Shown piece after piece: positions 8,088-14,168 of a stretch of DNA of 18,366 bases (position 1 is the stretch's first letter; every line of letters begins with the position of its first letter). This DNA is from Lachnospiraceae bacterium UBA7199. GTDB taxonomy: Bacteria > Bacillota > Clostridia > Lachnospirales > Lachnospiraceae. Below the pieces are notes generated by a model. The model ran no database searches and had not been told where the DNA came from. It worked only from the letters and a program-made list of their open reading frames with translations. Both the position numbers and the translations under genes were made by a program. The DNA is taken from positions 1-18,366 of the forward strand of contig DKUR01000013.1 of NCBI GenBank assembly GCA_002490775.1. Reading direction: 5' to 3'.

Positions 8088-9155
8088 TCACTCATATCCA
8101 TACAGAACCACAACACCAATCAGGTAACTTACGTTCCCTTCTTCTAGCCGGTAAATCGTAAACTGATACCATGATCCATCCTTGTTTCCATCTAAAACAA
8201 GCCTTTGCTGGGAACCGCCATTTACCATTGGAAACTCAAAATATTCCCCTTGTCCCCACTTTGTCTGAAAGTTCCATTTTTCCCCGCCTTCTCCAAAGCT
8301 TCCCGGTTCAATTGCAATTTTTTCCCCTGCTTCTTTAATCTTACCCACCTGCATCACCTGACACCAGTCATCATAACTTCTTTGCAAATCAACAGGAAGG
8401 TTAACTCCATAGTCTGCCCAACTGCCAGAAGGCTCACACCACAACTCCAAGCTACACTGCCCGTTATTTTCATGCAGCCACACCTGGTATGACATTCTTG
8501 ATGCACCGGCAGGCGGCTGAACGTTCAGCTCTTTATGATCCTCCCAGATCCGGCAGTTTACACCTTCTGAATAAAACCTCAGGCCATCCCCATCCAGCGA
8601 TGCCGATAGAGTATATCCATTCTCCACCCCCGGCGGCGGACAGCCATAAGCCCCTATAATCTCATTATAGTGATCCGAAAGCAGGTCATAACCTTTAATG
8701 GTAATGTCCGATACTTCAAAGGGAATTTCTATAATCCCCCTCATTGTTTCATCTTCTGCATCTCCACTTTCCGGCGCTTTTGCAGCGTCTTCCAGCTCGC
8801 TTATTTTCTCCTTAAGGCTTTCTCTCCCCGTAACTGCATATCCTTCCTGCAAAATGGCAATTGCCCTTTCCAGATCCCCTTTATCAACAACTGCCTGTGC
8901 ATAAGCCAGATAAGTCTTCTCTAAAGCATCCAACACTTCTTCTTTCGATTCAATCTCCAGCGCCAGTATATATTCTGCAATGGCCTGCTCATAGTCTAAT
9001 TCTGACAGGTATCTCTCTGCCGCATCCATATGTCTGTTATATTCCATGTCCTTCTGTGCACTCTGTACATTTATACCTGCAATTCCGGCCACTACTATTA
9101 AGGTAATTGCAAACAGGGCAATCTTCACGCTTTTTCTTTTCAACAGTTCTTTCAC
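8088..9155 (-). CDS. Membrane-anchored TPR protein, first gene of the T7SS operon
   Basis: 355 residues, GTG start at 9155 with AAGGAG eight bases upstream. A positively charged N-terminus (KELLKRKSVK) precedes one membrane helix at about 11-30. TPR-like helical pairs follow at about 36-115 (ERYLSELDYEQAIAEYILAL; AQAVVDKGDLERAIAILQEGY). An acidic linker leads to a beta-rich C-terminal domain of about 215 residues that I do not recognise, rich in W, G and Y. By the positive-inside rule the TPR and C-terminal parts lie outside. It precedes essC by 29 bases, so it is probably an envelope part or assembly factor of this secretion system, perhaps standing in for EssB or EsaA; that role is inference. 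Confidence 0.8.
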   Translation of the reverse strand: MKELLKRKSVKIALFAITLIVVAGIAGINVQSAQKDMEYNRHMDAAERYLSELDYEQAIAEYILALEIESKEEVLDALEKTYLAYAQAVVDKGDLERAIAILQEGYAVTGRESLKEKISELEDAAKAPESGDAEDETMRGIIEIPFEVSDITIKGYDLLSDHYNEIIGAYGCPPPGVENGYTLSASLDGDGLRFYSEGVNCRIWEDHKELNVQPPAGASRMSYQVWLHENNGQCSLELWCEPSGSWADYGVNLPVDLQRSYDDWCQVMQVGKIKEAGEKIAIEPGSFGEGGEKWNFQTKWGQGEYFEFPMVNGGSQQRLVLDGNKDGSWYQFTIYRLEEGNVSYLIGVVVLYGYE

Positions 9156-9210
9156 TTAACTTTCTCCTTACATCAAAAACCTGTCACTTCACCACAAATT
9201 TATTATCATC

Positions 9211-9256
9211 ATCATAACATAAACTCGCATATTTTGATACTTTTACCGACAGTCAA
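9211..9256 (-). promoter_or_regulatory. Candidate promoter of the T7SS operon
   Basis: Reading minus, TATGAT at 9216-9211 is a good -10 box. Its -35 position 17 bases upstream (9239-9234) reads TATCAA, a poor match, as expected for an activator-dependent promoter. An alternative is TTGACT at 9256-9251 with AATATG or ATATGC 17-18 bases downstream. Either start point would lie some 50-80 bases before the GTG of the TPR gene. Only the approximate location is supported. Confidence 0.35.
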
Positions 9257-9285
9257 CCTGTTTGACAGGATGAACGACCTGTTTG
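9256..9285 (-). promoter_or_regulatory. Paired 9-bp direct repeats, candidate LytTR binding site
   Basis: On the minus strand CAAACAGGT occurs at 9285-9277 and again at 9264-9256: perfect 9-bp repeats with a 12-bp spacer, a 21-bp period. LytTR regulators such as AgrA bind 9-bp direct repeats with a 12-bp spacer (ACAGTTAAG-N12-ACAGTTAAG), and ACAGGT is close to the first half of that consensus. The site lies about 16 bp upstream of the weak -35 of the candidate promoter, where an activator would sit. The operon itself encodes a LytTR protein. A CCTGT between the repeats also gives inverted pairs, so a dyad operator for another protein is possible. Confidence 0.5.
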
Positions 9286-9422
9286 GCTGACTTTCTTCCC
9301 TGTCATAAGCAGCGCCTTCAGTTCTTCTTTTCTTGCAGTTTTTTAATTTCTCTATATTGTATATTCTCATTATACTGAATAACAGCATTTTTCTTAAATA
9401 CATACCGCAGCGTTTCTTATTC

Positions 9423-9514
9423 ATCGAGTAGGAGGCTAACCATTAGTTGATTAGCCGACCTCTCACACCGCCGTGTTAGACAGTCTGGCATACGGTTCCG
9501 TACACGGCGGTTCT
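9423..9514 (-). ncRNA. Group II intron domains V and VI
   Basis: After the maturase stop the minus strand reads CCGCCGTGT...ACACGGCGG, a 9-bp stem with ACGG-AA-CCGT inside it, corresponding to domain V. Then comes a GGCTAA...TTAGCC stem closing with the TCCTACTCGAT end, corresponding to domain VI with its bulged branch-point A about six bases before the 3' end. Compared with the compact domain V I know from related introns, this copy carries about 12 additional bases (CAGACTGTCTAA, about 9498-9487) between the upper and lower stem strands, so it is probably catalytically dead. Confidence 0.65.
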
Positions 9515-9727
9515 TTAGTTTTCATAGACTACCAGATAATAGTCAAGCATGGAAGTATATCCTAGCTTGGCTATTATTTTATTTGAAAAGATTTGGTTTA
9601 AGACTTGTGCCATACGTCAGTGTCCTTTTCTGCTGCATGCAAGTTCTTTCGCTTTCCAGTGTTCAAGCCCTAATGCTTTAAACATTCGGTACTTTGTCTT
9701 GACTTTGCATAATGTATAGCTTTTCAT
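9515..9727 (-). pseudogene. C-terminal fragment of group II intron reverse transcriptase/maturase
   Basis: 71 codons in one frame, from ATG at 9727 to TAA at 9515-9517, matching the far C-terminus of group II intron proteins: KVKTKYRMFKALGLEHWKAK, then ELACSRKGH, then RMAQVLNQIFSNKI, then AKLGYTSMLDYY. The position between GH and RM, where family members have Trp (RKGYWRM), is a TGA at 9619-9617, a single-base change from TGG. All catalytic reverse transcriptase domains are missing. It is neither a full nor a functional gene; it shows what the element once was. The ATG at 9727 is incidental. Confidence 0.82.
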
Positions 9728-9850
9728 AACCTCCACCTTCCTTCAGATTCCTTTTCACAGCGGACACCCTTGGTCTTAGCTGTATCCTTCCCACTACCAG
9801 GGCGGATTTGGGACTTTCACCCATTAGAAACGTGCGCCGCAAGGCGCACC

Positions 9851-9886
9851 ACTAAAAACACCCCGCCTGCTTATTGCAGACGGGGC
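9851..9886 (-). terminator. Rho-independent terminator of the spore protein gene
   Basis: On minus, CCCCGTCTGC (9885-9876), loop AATAA, GCAGGCGGGG (9870-9861), then TGTTTTT. This is a 10-bp GC-rich stem with one G-U pair and a U-run, 17 bases after the stop of the spore protein gene. The intron 5' end lies 11 bases beyond the stem. The stem is nearly symmetric, but the plus side has no strong T-run. Confidence 0.9.
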
Positions 9887-9902
9887 ATCTTTATTTTCCA
9901 TG

Positions 9903-10103
9903 TTATTTCATCATTTCTTCTTGCTTCTTGATCATTCTACGAACCATTTCTCCGCCAATGGAGCCGGCTTCCTTTGAAGTCAAATCGCCGTTGTATCCCT
10001 CTTTCAGGTTAACACCAAGCTCAGAAGCAACTTCTGTTTTGAAGCGATCCATAGCTGCCTTAGCTTCAGGAACTTCAACTCTATTAGATTTGCTGCTTGC
10101 CAT
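9903..10103 (-). CDS. Small acid-soluble spore protein, alpha/beta type
   Basis: 66 residues from the ATG at 10103. These proteins coat and protect DNA in the dormant spore and are degraded on germination by the GPR protease. Family motifs are present: VPEAKAAMDRFKTEVASELG, with the GPR cleavage site between E24 and V25 (TE-VASE), then GDLTSKEAGSIGGEMVRRMI. An in-frame ATG at 10109 lies only three bases from GGAGG; the ATG at 10103 has nine-base spacing and gives the normal MASSKSNR start, so I use it. It is a single-gene unit with its own terminator. A forespore sigma-G promoter is expected, but I could not identify a convincing one. The gene shows that the host sporulates. Confidence 0.96.
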   Translation of the reverse strand: MASSKSNRVEVPEAKAAMDRFKTEVASELGVNLKEGYNGDLTSKEAGSIGGEMVRRMIKKQEEMMK

Positions 10104-10130
10104 CTTCATTCACCTCCGTTTTTTTTCTCC

Positions 10131-10160
10131 AAGATAAGCGATTTTACTCTCGCTTATCCT
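10131..10160. repeat. Inverted repeat in the leader of the spore protein gene
   Basis: AAGATAAGCGA, 8-base loop, TCGCTTATCCT: about ten paired positions. On minus it lies 27 bases upstream of the ATG at 10103 and is followed by TTGGAGAAAAAAAACGG rather than a T-run, so it is not a terminator of greA in the ordinary sense. A leader hairpin or a dyad operator fits. A further AAGATAAG copy occurs about 30 bases upstream on minus. Confidence 0.55.
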
Positions 10161-10259
10161 GAAGTTTCCTCCGCTCAAAACGATTTCTTATCACTTATCT
10201 TGTTCATAGTATTAACGGTGTTCGTGAAATTATTATGGTAAGTTTTTCCGATTCATTTT

Positions 10260-10763
10260 TTAAAAACTTCTGATTTTATCACTTCCATCATCTACCGTGT
10301 TTTCAATGGATTTTACAATTAAATAATAACCGTAATTGGGATTCACCTCCACATAAACCCGGTCACCAGCCTTATGTCCTAAAAGTGCTTTTCCCATAGG
10401 AGATTCAATGCTTACAAGACCTTCCAGGGAATTTCCCCGCATTGTAGTAACGATCTTATAGGTTTCAAGCGAACCATCCTCTTCGATCTCCACAACCACA
10501 GTATTATTCATGCCAATCTCATCCGCCGCCGAATCATCTGATATTAGTTCTGCAGTTTTAATCATACGTTCCAAAAAACGTATGCGGCTTTCATTTTTAT
10601 TTTTTTCTTTTTTTGCTGCATAATATTCAAAATTTTCGCTTAAATCGCCCTGCGCCCTTGCTTCCTTTACCGCTTCTAACAGCTTTGGACGAAGCACCAG
10701 CTTTCTTTCTTCAATTTCAGCCTCCATCGCATCGATATCTTTTTGTGTCAATTGATTAAACAT
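10260..10763 (-). CDS. greA: GreA-family transcript cleavage factor
   Basis: 167 residues from the ATG at 10763. Gre factors insert a coiled coil into the secondary channel of RNA polymerase and stimulate cleavage of backtracked RNA. The coiled-coil tip carries the acidic motif GDLSEN with D40 and E43, the residues that position the catalytic metal, and ARAQGDLSENFEYYAAK is characteristic. The C-terminal FKBP-like domain follows (VEIEEDGSLETYKIV; SPMGKALLGHKAGD). An in-frame ATG at 10775 lacks a ribosome site, whereas AGGGG precedes 10763. It is slightly long for GreA (about 158) and may be the second Gre-type paralogue common in this group. It lies 60 bases after the CBS gene on the same strand. 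Confidence 0.9.
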   Translation of the reverse strand: MFNQLTQKDIDAMEAEIEERKLVLRPKLLEAVKEARAQGDLSENFEYYAAKKEKNKNESRIRFLERMIKTAELISDDSAADEIGMNNTVVVEIEEDGSLETYKIVTTMRGNSLEGLVSIESPMGKALLGHKAGDRVYVEVNPNYGYYLIVKSIENTVDDGSDKIRSF

Positions 10764-10777
10764 TGTTCCCCTCATCT

Positions 10778-10793
10778 GCCCGCTTTGGCGGGT
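10778..10793 (-). other. Short GC hairpin just upstream of greA
   Basis: On minus CCCGC-CAAA-GCGGG forms a 5-bp GC stem ending about 15 bases before the greA ATG. There is no U-run, so it is not a standard terminator. It could modulate greA translation or protect the downstream transcript after processing; support is weak. Confidence 0.3.
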
Positions 10794-10823
10794 ACTTAAA
10801 TCTTTCCGGCTTCCATATGATTA

Positions 10824-11264
10824 TTATCTGATACTCATCCCACCTGCTTCAAGCTGAACTGTTACCAGCTTTCTGCAAAGATACTGGATAAGATCCTTTC
10901 TGGTGATAAGGCCAATAAATCTTTTCCTGTCATCAATTACAGGAACAAAATTTTGATTCATAGCCTTGTTCAGCAGATCCTCCATATTCACATCTGCCTC
11001 CACCGGCTCATTATCCCATCTCCTTGCAATGCTCATAATTGGAATGTCTTCCGCTTCCCGCAGGGACAAATCTCCCTGCTCCTTTATGTACCAAAGCAGG
11101 TCGCCTTCTGTCAGCGTTCCAACATATTCTCCGTCTTCTTTTCCGATAATTGGAACCGCAGAATACTTGTGATACTCCATTTTTTCCAGTGCCTGCCGCA
11201 AGGTGTCTGAATCATAAACATACGCTGCCTCGCTTTTCGGTGTTAAAAAAAATAATATATTCAT
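10824..11264 (-). CDS. CBS-pair protein
   Basis: 146 residues made almost wholly of two CBS motifs (about 12-60 and 75-135): YSAVPIIGKEDGEYVGTLTEGDLLWYI and FVPVIDDRKRFIGLITRKDL. CBS pairs bind adenine nucleotides or, in some Firmicutes proteins, cyclic di-AMP, and pass the signal to a partner. There is no enzyme or transport domain here, so it would act as a stand-alone nucleotide sensor; which ligand cannot be said. The ATG at 11264 has an AAGGGAAGG ribosome site. It follows the DJ-1 gene by 14 bases and precedes greA by 60, suggesting one transcript. Confidence 0.87.
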   Translation of the reverse strand: MNILFFLTPKSEAAYVYDSDTLRQALEKMEYHKYSAVPIIGKEDGEYVGTLTEGDLLWYIKEQGDLSLREAEDIPIMSIARRWDNEPVEADVNMEDLLNKAMNQNFVPVIDDRKRFIGLITRKDLIQYLCRKLVTVQLEAGGMSIR

Positions 11265-11278
11265 TTAAATCCTTCCCT

Positions 11279-11830
11279 TTATCTTGTGTAAACAATTTTC
11301 TCTGCCATCTCATCCGCCGCCTTCTTATCCACAAGATATTCTACGATCATAAGAGCAAAGGCAATAGCGCATCCCATTCCCCTTCCGGTAATGATATTTC
11401 CGTCACGTACTGCGGCTTCATAAACCACCTCTGCCCCAGAAAGTTCATTCTCAAGCCCCGGATAACAAATTGCTTTTTTCCCTTTCAAATGACCTCTGTG
11501 CCCCAAAATCGTAGGTGCTGCGCATATTGCCGCAACTGCTTTGCCAGATGCCAAAAAAGAATCCACCTGCTCCATAAGCGCCCCACACGCTTCCAGATTC
11601 TTTGTTCCCGCCATTCCTCCGGGAAGCACGATCATATCCACACTGTCAAAATCCACATCCCCTGCCAGACTGTCCATCACTACCGGAATTTGATGAGAGC
11701 CCATTACTGTCTTATCATCCATAACAGATACCATTTGCGTATCGATTCCCTGCCTGCGCAGAATGTCCACTACAGCAAGGGCTTCTATCTCTTCATATCC
11801 GGTTCCAAAAAATACACATACTTTACTCAT
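11279..11830 (-). CDS. DJ-1/PfpI (YajL-like) family protein
   Basis: 183 residues from the ATG at 11830. It has the DJ-1/PfpI fold with its nucleophile elbow AAICAAPTIL, where the reactive cysteine is C103, and the conserved partner glutamate in GYEEIEALAVVD (E16). VLPGGMAGTKNL and TGRGMGCAIAFAL also fit. Family members of this subgroup have been linked to oxidative or carbonyl stress and to protein or nucleotide deglycation, the latter disputed. An upstream in-frame GTG at 11851 would add seven residues but has no ribosome site; the ATG has only a weak GGTG nine bases before it. It heads the DJ-1, CBS, greA run and is divergent from the CYTH gene. Confidence 0.92.
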   Translation of the reverse strand: MSKVCVFFGTGYEEIEALAVVDILRRQGIDTQMVSVMDDKTVMGSHQIPVVMDSLAGDVDFDSVDMIVLPGGMAGTKNLEACGALMEQVDSFLASGKAVAAICAAPTILGHRGHLKGKKAICYPGLENELSGAEVVYEAAVRDGNIITGRGMGCAIAFALMIVEYLVDKKAADEMAEKIVYTR

Positions 11831-11877
11831 AAATCTGTTCACCACTTTCACATAATATAGTATTTACTTACATAAAT

Positions 11878-11907
11878 ATTTTATCATTAATTGCATAGAA
11901 TTTCCAA
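11878..11907 (-). promoter_or_regulatory. Candidate promoter for the DJ-1 gene
   Basis: On minus, TTGGAA (11907-11902), an 18-bp spacer and TAAAAT (11883-11878) lie about 50 bases before the ATG at 11830. The -35 and -10 boxes match the sigma-A consensus at four and five of six positions. Confidence 0.45.
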
Positions 11908-11915
11908 TAAATGAT

Positions 11916-11944
11916 TTGTAAAGTTTATTAAGGAACGCTATAAT
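11916..11944 (+). promoter_or_regulatory. Sigma-A-type promoter for the CYTH gene
   Basis: TTGTAA (11916-11921), a 17-bp spacer and a perfect TATAAT (11939-11944) lie about 57 bases before the ATG at 12001. This is the best vegetative promoter in the window, and it is oriented away from the DJ-1 promoter across a short shared intergenic region. Confidence 0.7.
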
Positions 11945-12000
11945 ATTTGTACAAGAAGTTAATTTTTTATAAATACACATTTGGGGAAGGAATATCTTTT

Positions 12001-12495
12001 ATGGAAATCGAACGCAAATTCTTAATTGAAAAGCTGCCGGCTGATCTTACCAGATATAAATGTCTTTTGATCGAGCAGGCTTACCTTTGTACTTCTCCCG
12101 TCCTCCGTATCCGCAGAGAAGATGATTCCTATTACCTGACTTATAAGGGAAAAGGCCTTATGGCACGGGAAGAATATAACCTTCCACTCAATAAAGATGC
12201 CTATGAACATCTCCTTGCCAAAGCGGACGGCAACATTATCTCTAAAAAAAGATACCTGATTCCTGTCACAAAGCCTATTTTTGCAAATGAATATAACTTT
12301 TCTGACAAAACAGCAGATTTAAAAATTGAGCTGGATATTTTTGATCCCCCCTTTGCACCTTTAATCATTGCCGAAGTAGAATTTCCTGATGAAAAAATGG
12401 CCAACGCCTTCATCCCGCCTGCATGGCTTGGGGAAGACGTGACCAATAATCCAGAATATCATAATTCCAATTTATCCCAAAAAGACCTGACCTAA
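12001..12495 (+). CDS. CYTH-domain protein (triphosphate tunnel metalloenzyme type)
   Basis: 164 residues, the only clear plus-strand gene. The N-terminal MEIERKFLI carries the ExExK signature (E2, E4, K6) that defines the CYTH/TTM fold. LRIRRE and LTYKGKG supply the basic residues that line the tunnel for the polyphosphate group. ELDIFDPPFAPLIIAEVEFP gives later acidic metal ligands. Bacterial members hydrolyse inorganic tripolyphosphate or other triphosphates; the substrate here is not settled. The ATG at 12001 has AAGGA nine bases upstream. An in-frame ATG at 11947 sits right after the -10 box and is unlikely. It converges on phoR with only two bases between the stop codons. Confidence 0.9.
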   Translation: MEIERKFLIEKLPADLTRYKCLLIEQAYLCTSPVLRIRREDDSYYLTYKGKGLMAREEYNLPLNKDAYEHLLAKADGNIISKKRYLIPVTKPIFANEYNFSDKTADLKIELDIFDPPFAPLIIAEVEFPDEKMANAFIPPAWLGEDVTNNPEYHNSNLSQKDLT

Positions 12496-12497
12496 AG

Positions 12498-14168
12498 TCA
12501 ACTCCATTTTTTATGCGCCGGGAATGTTACAATAACCGTAGTACCTTTTCCTACGCTGCTTTTCACTTCCAATTTCGCATTATGGATTTTCGCTGCGTGC
12601 TTCACAATGGAAAGTCCAAGCCCTGTCCCGCCAACCTCCTTAGAATGACTTTTATCTACCCGGTAAAACCGTTCAAAAATCCGTTCCTGATGTTCAGGGG
12701 CAATTCCTATTCCAGTATCCTGCACTGATAAAACAACTGTATTTTTTTCATTTTCTACGCTTACAATCACTTTGCCATGTTCAGAATTATATTTAATTGC
12801 ATTGTCACAAAGATTGTAAATTATACTATATAAAAGCCGGGGAATACCATTAACTACTGCCGGGATACCTGAAATTTCAAGTGAAATACAAGCCGCATCT
12901 GCTTCAGTCTCTAAACTTTGCACTGCATTTTGTGCCAGTTCGTAAAGATCAGTCTCCTCACATTTCATATCCGCTGCACCTTCATCAAGATGGGAAAGAC
13001 TAATTACATCTTCCACAAGCCTTATCATACGCTGTGCTTCAGCATAAATTTTTCCCGCAAAGGGTATTCTGTCGTTTTCTTTTACCATATCATTCTTCAA
13101 AAGTTCCGCATATCCGGAAATAGAATGCAGTGGTGTTTTTAATTCGTGGGAAACATTTGCAGTAAACTCTCTGCGTATTTGTTCTGCATTTTCTTTTTCC
13201 GTAACATTGAAAAAAAACAGCGCTGCTCCTTTTACTGTATTTTCTGAAACAATCGGGTTAGCATCAACCTGATAAGTTTCCTCATTGAATGAAATAATTC
13301 TTTCTCCCTGTTCCCCCTGCAGTGCATTTGAAAGTATTTCCTGTAAATCAAGCTTGCGGCACAAAGAAAGCATATCCATACCAATGCAGTCTGCCTTAGC
13401 GCTCAGCAGTTTTCCTGCGGCAGGATTAATACTGATAACTTTCCCTTTCGGATTGAGCAGCACCATACCTTCATTCATACTGCTGACAATGGTATCCAAT
13501 TCATTTTCTTTTTGGAGAATCTCATCCTGCTGTCTTAGCAATTGCCTTTGCTGACTATCAATGCGCCGCAAAAATGGAGATAATTCATCATAGCCTTCAT
13601 TTTTCAGCGGATTATCAAGATCAATTTCATTTAAGGGCTTTACAATCTTTTTTGAAACCCGCACTGCTAAAACAATGGACAGTATCAATGCAATTGCAAA
13701 AATAACACAAACAGGCTGCGACATTCCCAAAAGAAGTACAAATATGGAATGCTGAGATATGGAAAGTCTCAGAACTGTACCATCCGCGAGTTTCTGCGCA
13801 CAATAAAAAGAATGTTCCATCAAAGTCGAAGAATAGCGTCTGCTTTCTCCATAACCTTTTGCAATTGCCTCTTTTACTTCTTCTCTTTCTAAATGATTTT
13901 CCATTTCTGCAATGTCAGATTTGCTGTCATAAAGCACATTGCCATTTGCATCAATCCAGGAAATGCGGTAGTCCGCCACCTTTAAGTCACGGAAAAATTC
14001 AATTCCCTCATTTGTGACGCCTTGTGCAGCAAGATTCGTCTGCATTTTAAGCTGTGCCTGTTCCACATTGGAAAAATGTTCATACAATACACCCATAAAC
14101 AAAATTACAGAAGCAAGAAAAACAATTACTGCAACAAAACATATTGAACGAAAAATGCGTTTTGTCAT
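12498..14168 (-). CDS. phoR: PhoR-like sensor histidine kinase
   Basis: 556 residues from the ATG at 14168, which overlaps the phoP stop as ATGA and has GGAGG seven bases upstream. Layout: membrane helix at 9-29, external sensor region to about 145, second helix at about 149-172, short HAMP-like linker, PAS domain at about 224-326 (DTIVSSMNEGMVLLNPKG), HisKA with phospho-acceptor H341 (FTANVSHELKTPLHSISGY), and HATPase with N box NLCDNAIKYN, D484-TGIGI and GGTGLGLSIVKHA. In PhoR systems the kinase reads PstSCAB/PhoU status rather than phosphate directly. Its place at the end of the pst-phoU-phoP operon supports a phosphate-starvation role. The external region is larger than in some PhoR proteins. 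Confidence 0.93.
   Translation of the reverse strand: MTKRIFRSICFVAVIVFLASVILFMGVLYEHFSNVEQAQLKMQTNLAAQGVTNEGIEFFRDLKVADYRISWIDANGNVLYDSKSDIAEMENHLEREEVKEAIAKGYGESRRYSSTLMEHSFYCAQKLADGTVLRLSISQHSIFVLLLGMSQPVCVIFAIALILSIVLAVRVSKKIVKPLNEIDLDNPLKNEGYDELSPFLRRIDSQQRQLLRQQDEILQKENELDTIVSSMNEGMVLLNPKGKVISINPAAGKLLSAKADCIGMDMLSLCRKLDLQEILSNALQGEQGERIISFNEETYQVDANPIVSENTVKGAALFFFNVTEKENAEQIRREFTANVSHELKTPLHSISGYAELLKNDMVKENDRIPFAGKIYAEAQRMIRLVEDVISLSHLDEGAADMKCEETDLYELAQNAVQSLETEADAACISLEISGIPAVVNGIPRLLYSIIYNLCDNAIKYNSEHGKVIVSVENEKNTVVLSVQDTGIGIAPEHQERIFERFYRVDKSHSKEVGGTGLGLSIVKHAAKIHNAKLEVKSSVGKGTTVIVTFPAHKKWS

Larger units (their letters stand above)
9423..9849 (-). mobile_element. Internally deleted group II intron remnant
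   Basis: On minus the element begins GTGCGCC (GUGYG-type 5' end, base 9849), forms a perfect 7-bp hairpin (GTGCGCC TTGC GGCGCAC, 9849-9832), and runs through the typical domain I start GGGTGAAAGTCCC and CCGCTGTGAA...GGAATCTGAAGGAAGG. It then jumps at about 9727 straight into the C-terminal end of the intron-encoded reverse transcriptase. Domains V and VI follow and end CCTACTCGAT at 9423. Full elements with their protein run about 2 kb; this one is 427 bp, so most of the ribozyme core and the protein are deleted. Boundaries follow the GUGYG and AY end rules. It lies between a spore-gene terminator and the T7SS promoter. Confidence 0.8.

Noticed and set aside
9212..9424. 70-codon minus-strand frame starting exactly at the intron 3' end
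   Set aside because: No ribosome site, no family resemblance, and it runs across the T7SS promoter and repeat region; the start at the intron border is chance.
10220..10245. CATAATA on minus as a sigma-G -10 box for the spore protein gene
   Set aside because: No -35 of the sigma-G type at a fitting distance, and it is about 125 bases from the start codon.
11150..11860. 236-codon plus-strand frame
   Set aside because: Lies antisense to the well-supported CBS and DJ-1 genes and its translation is rich in His, Cys and Ser with no domain; a shadow frame.
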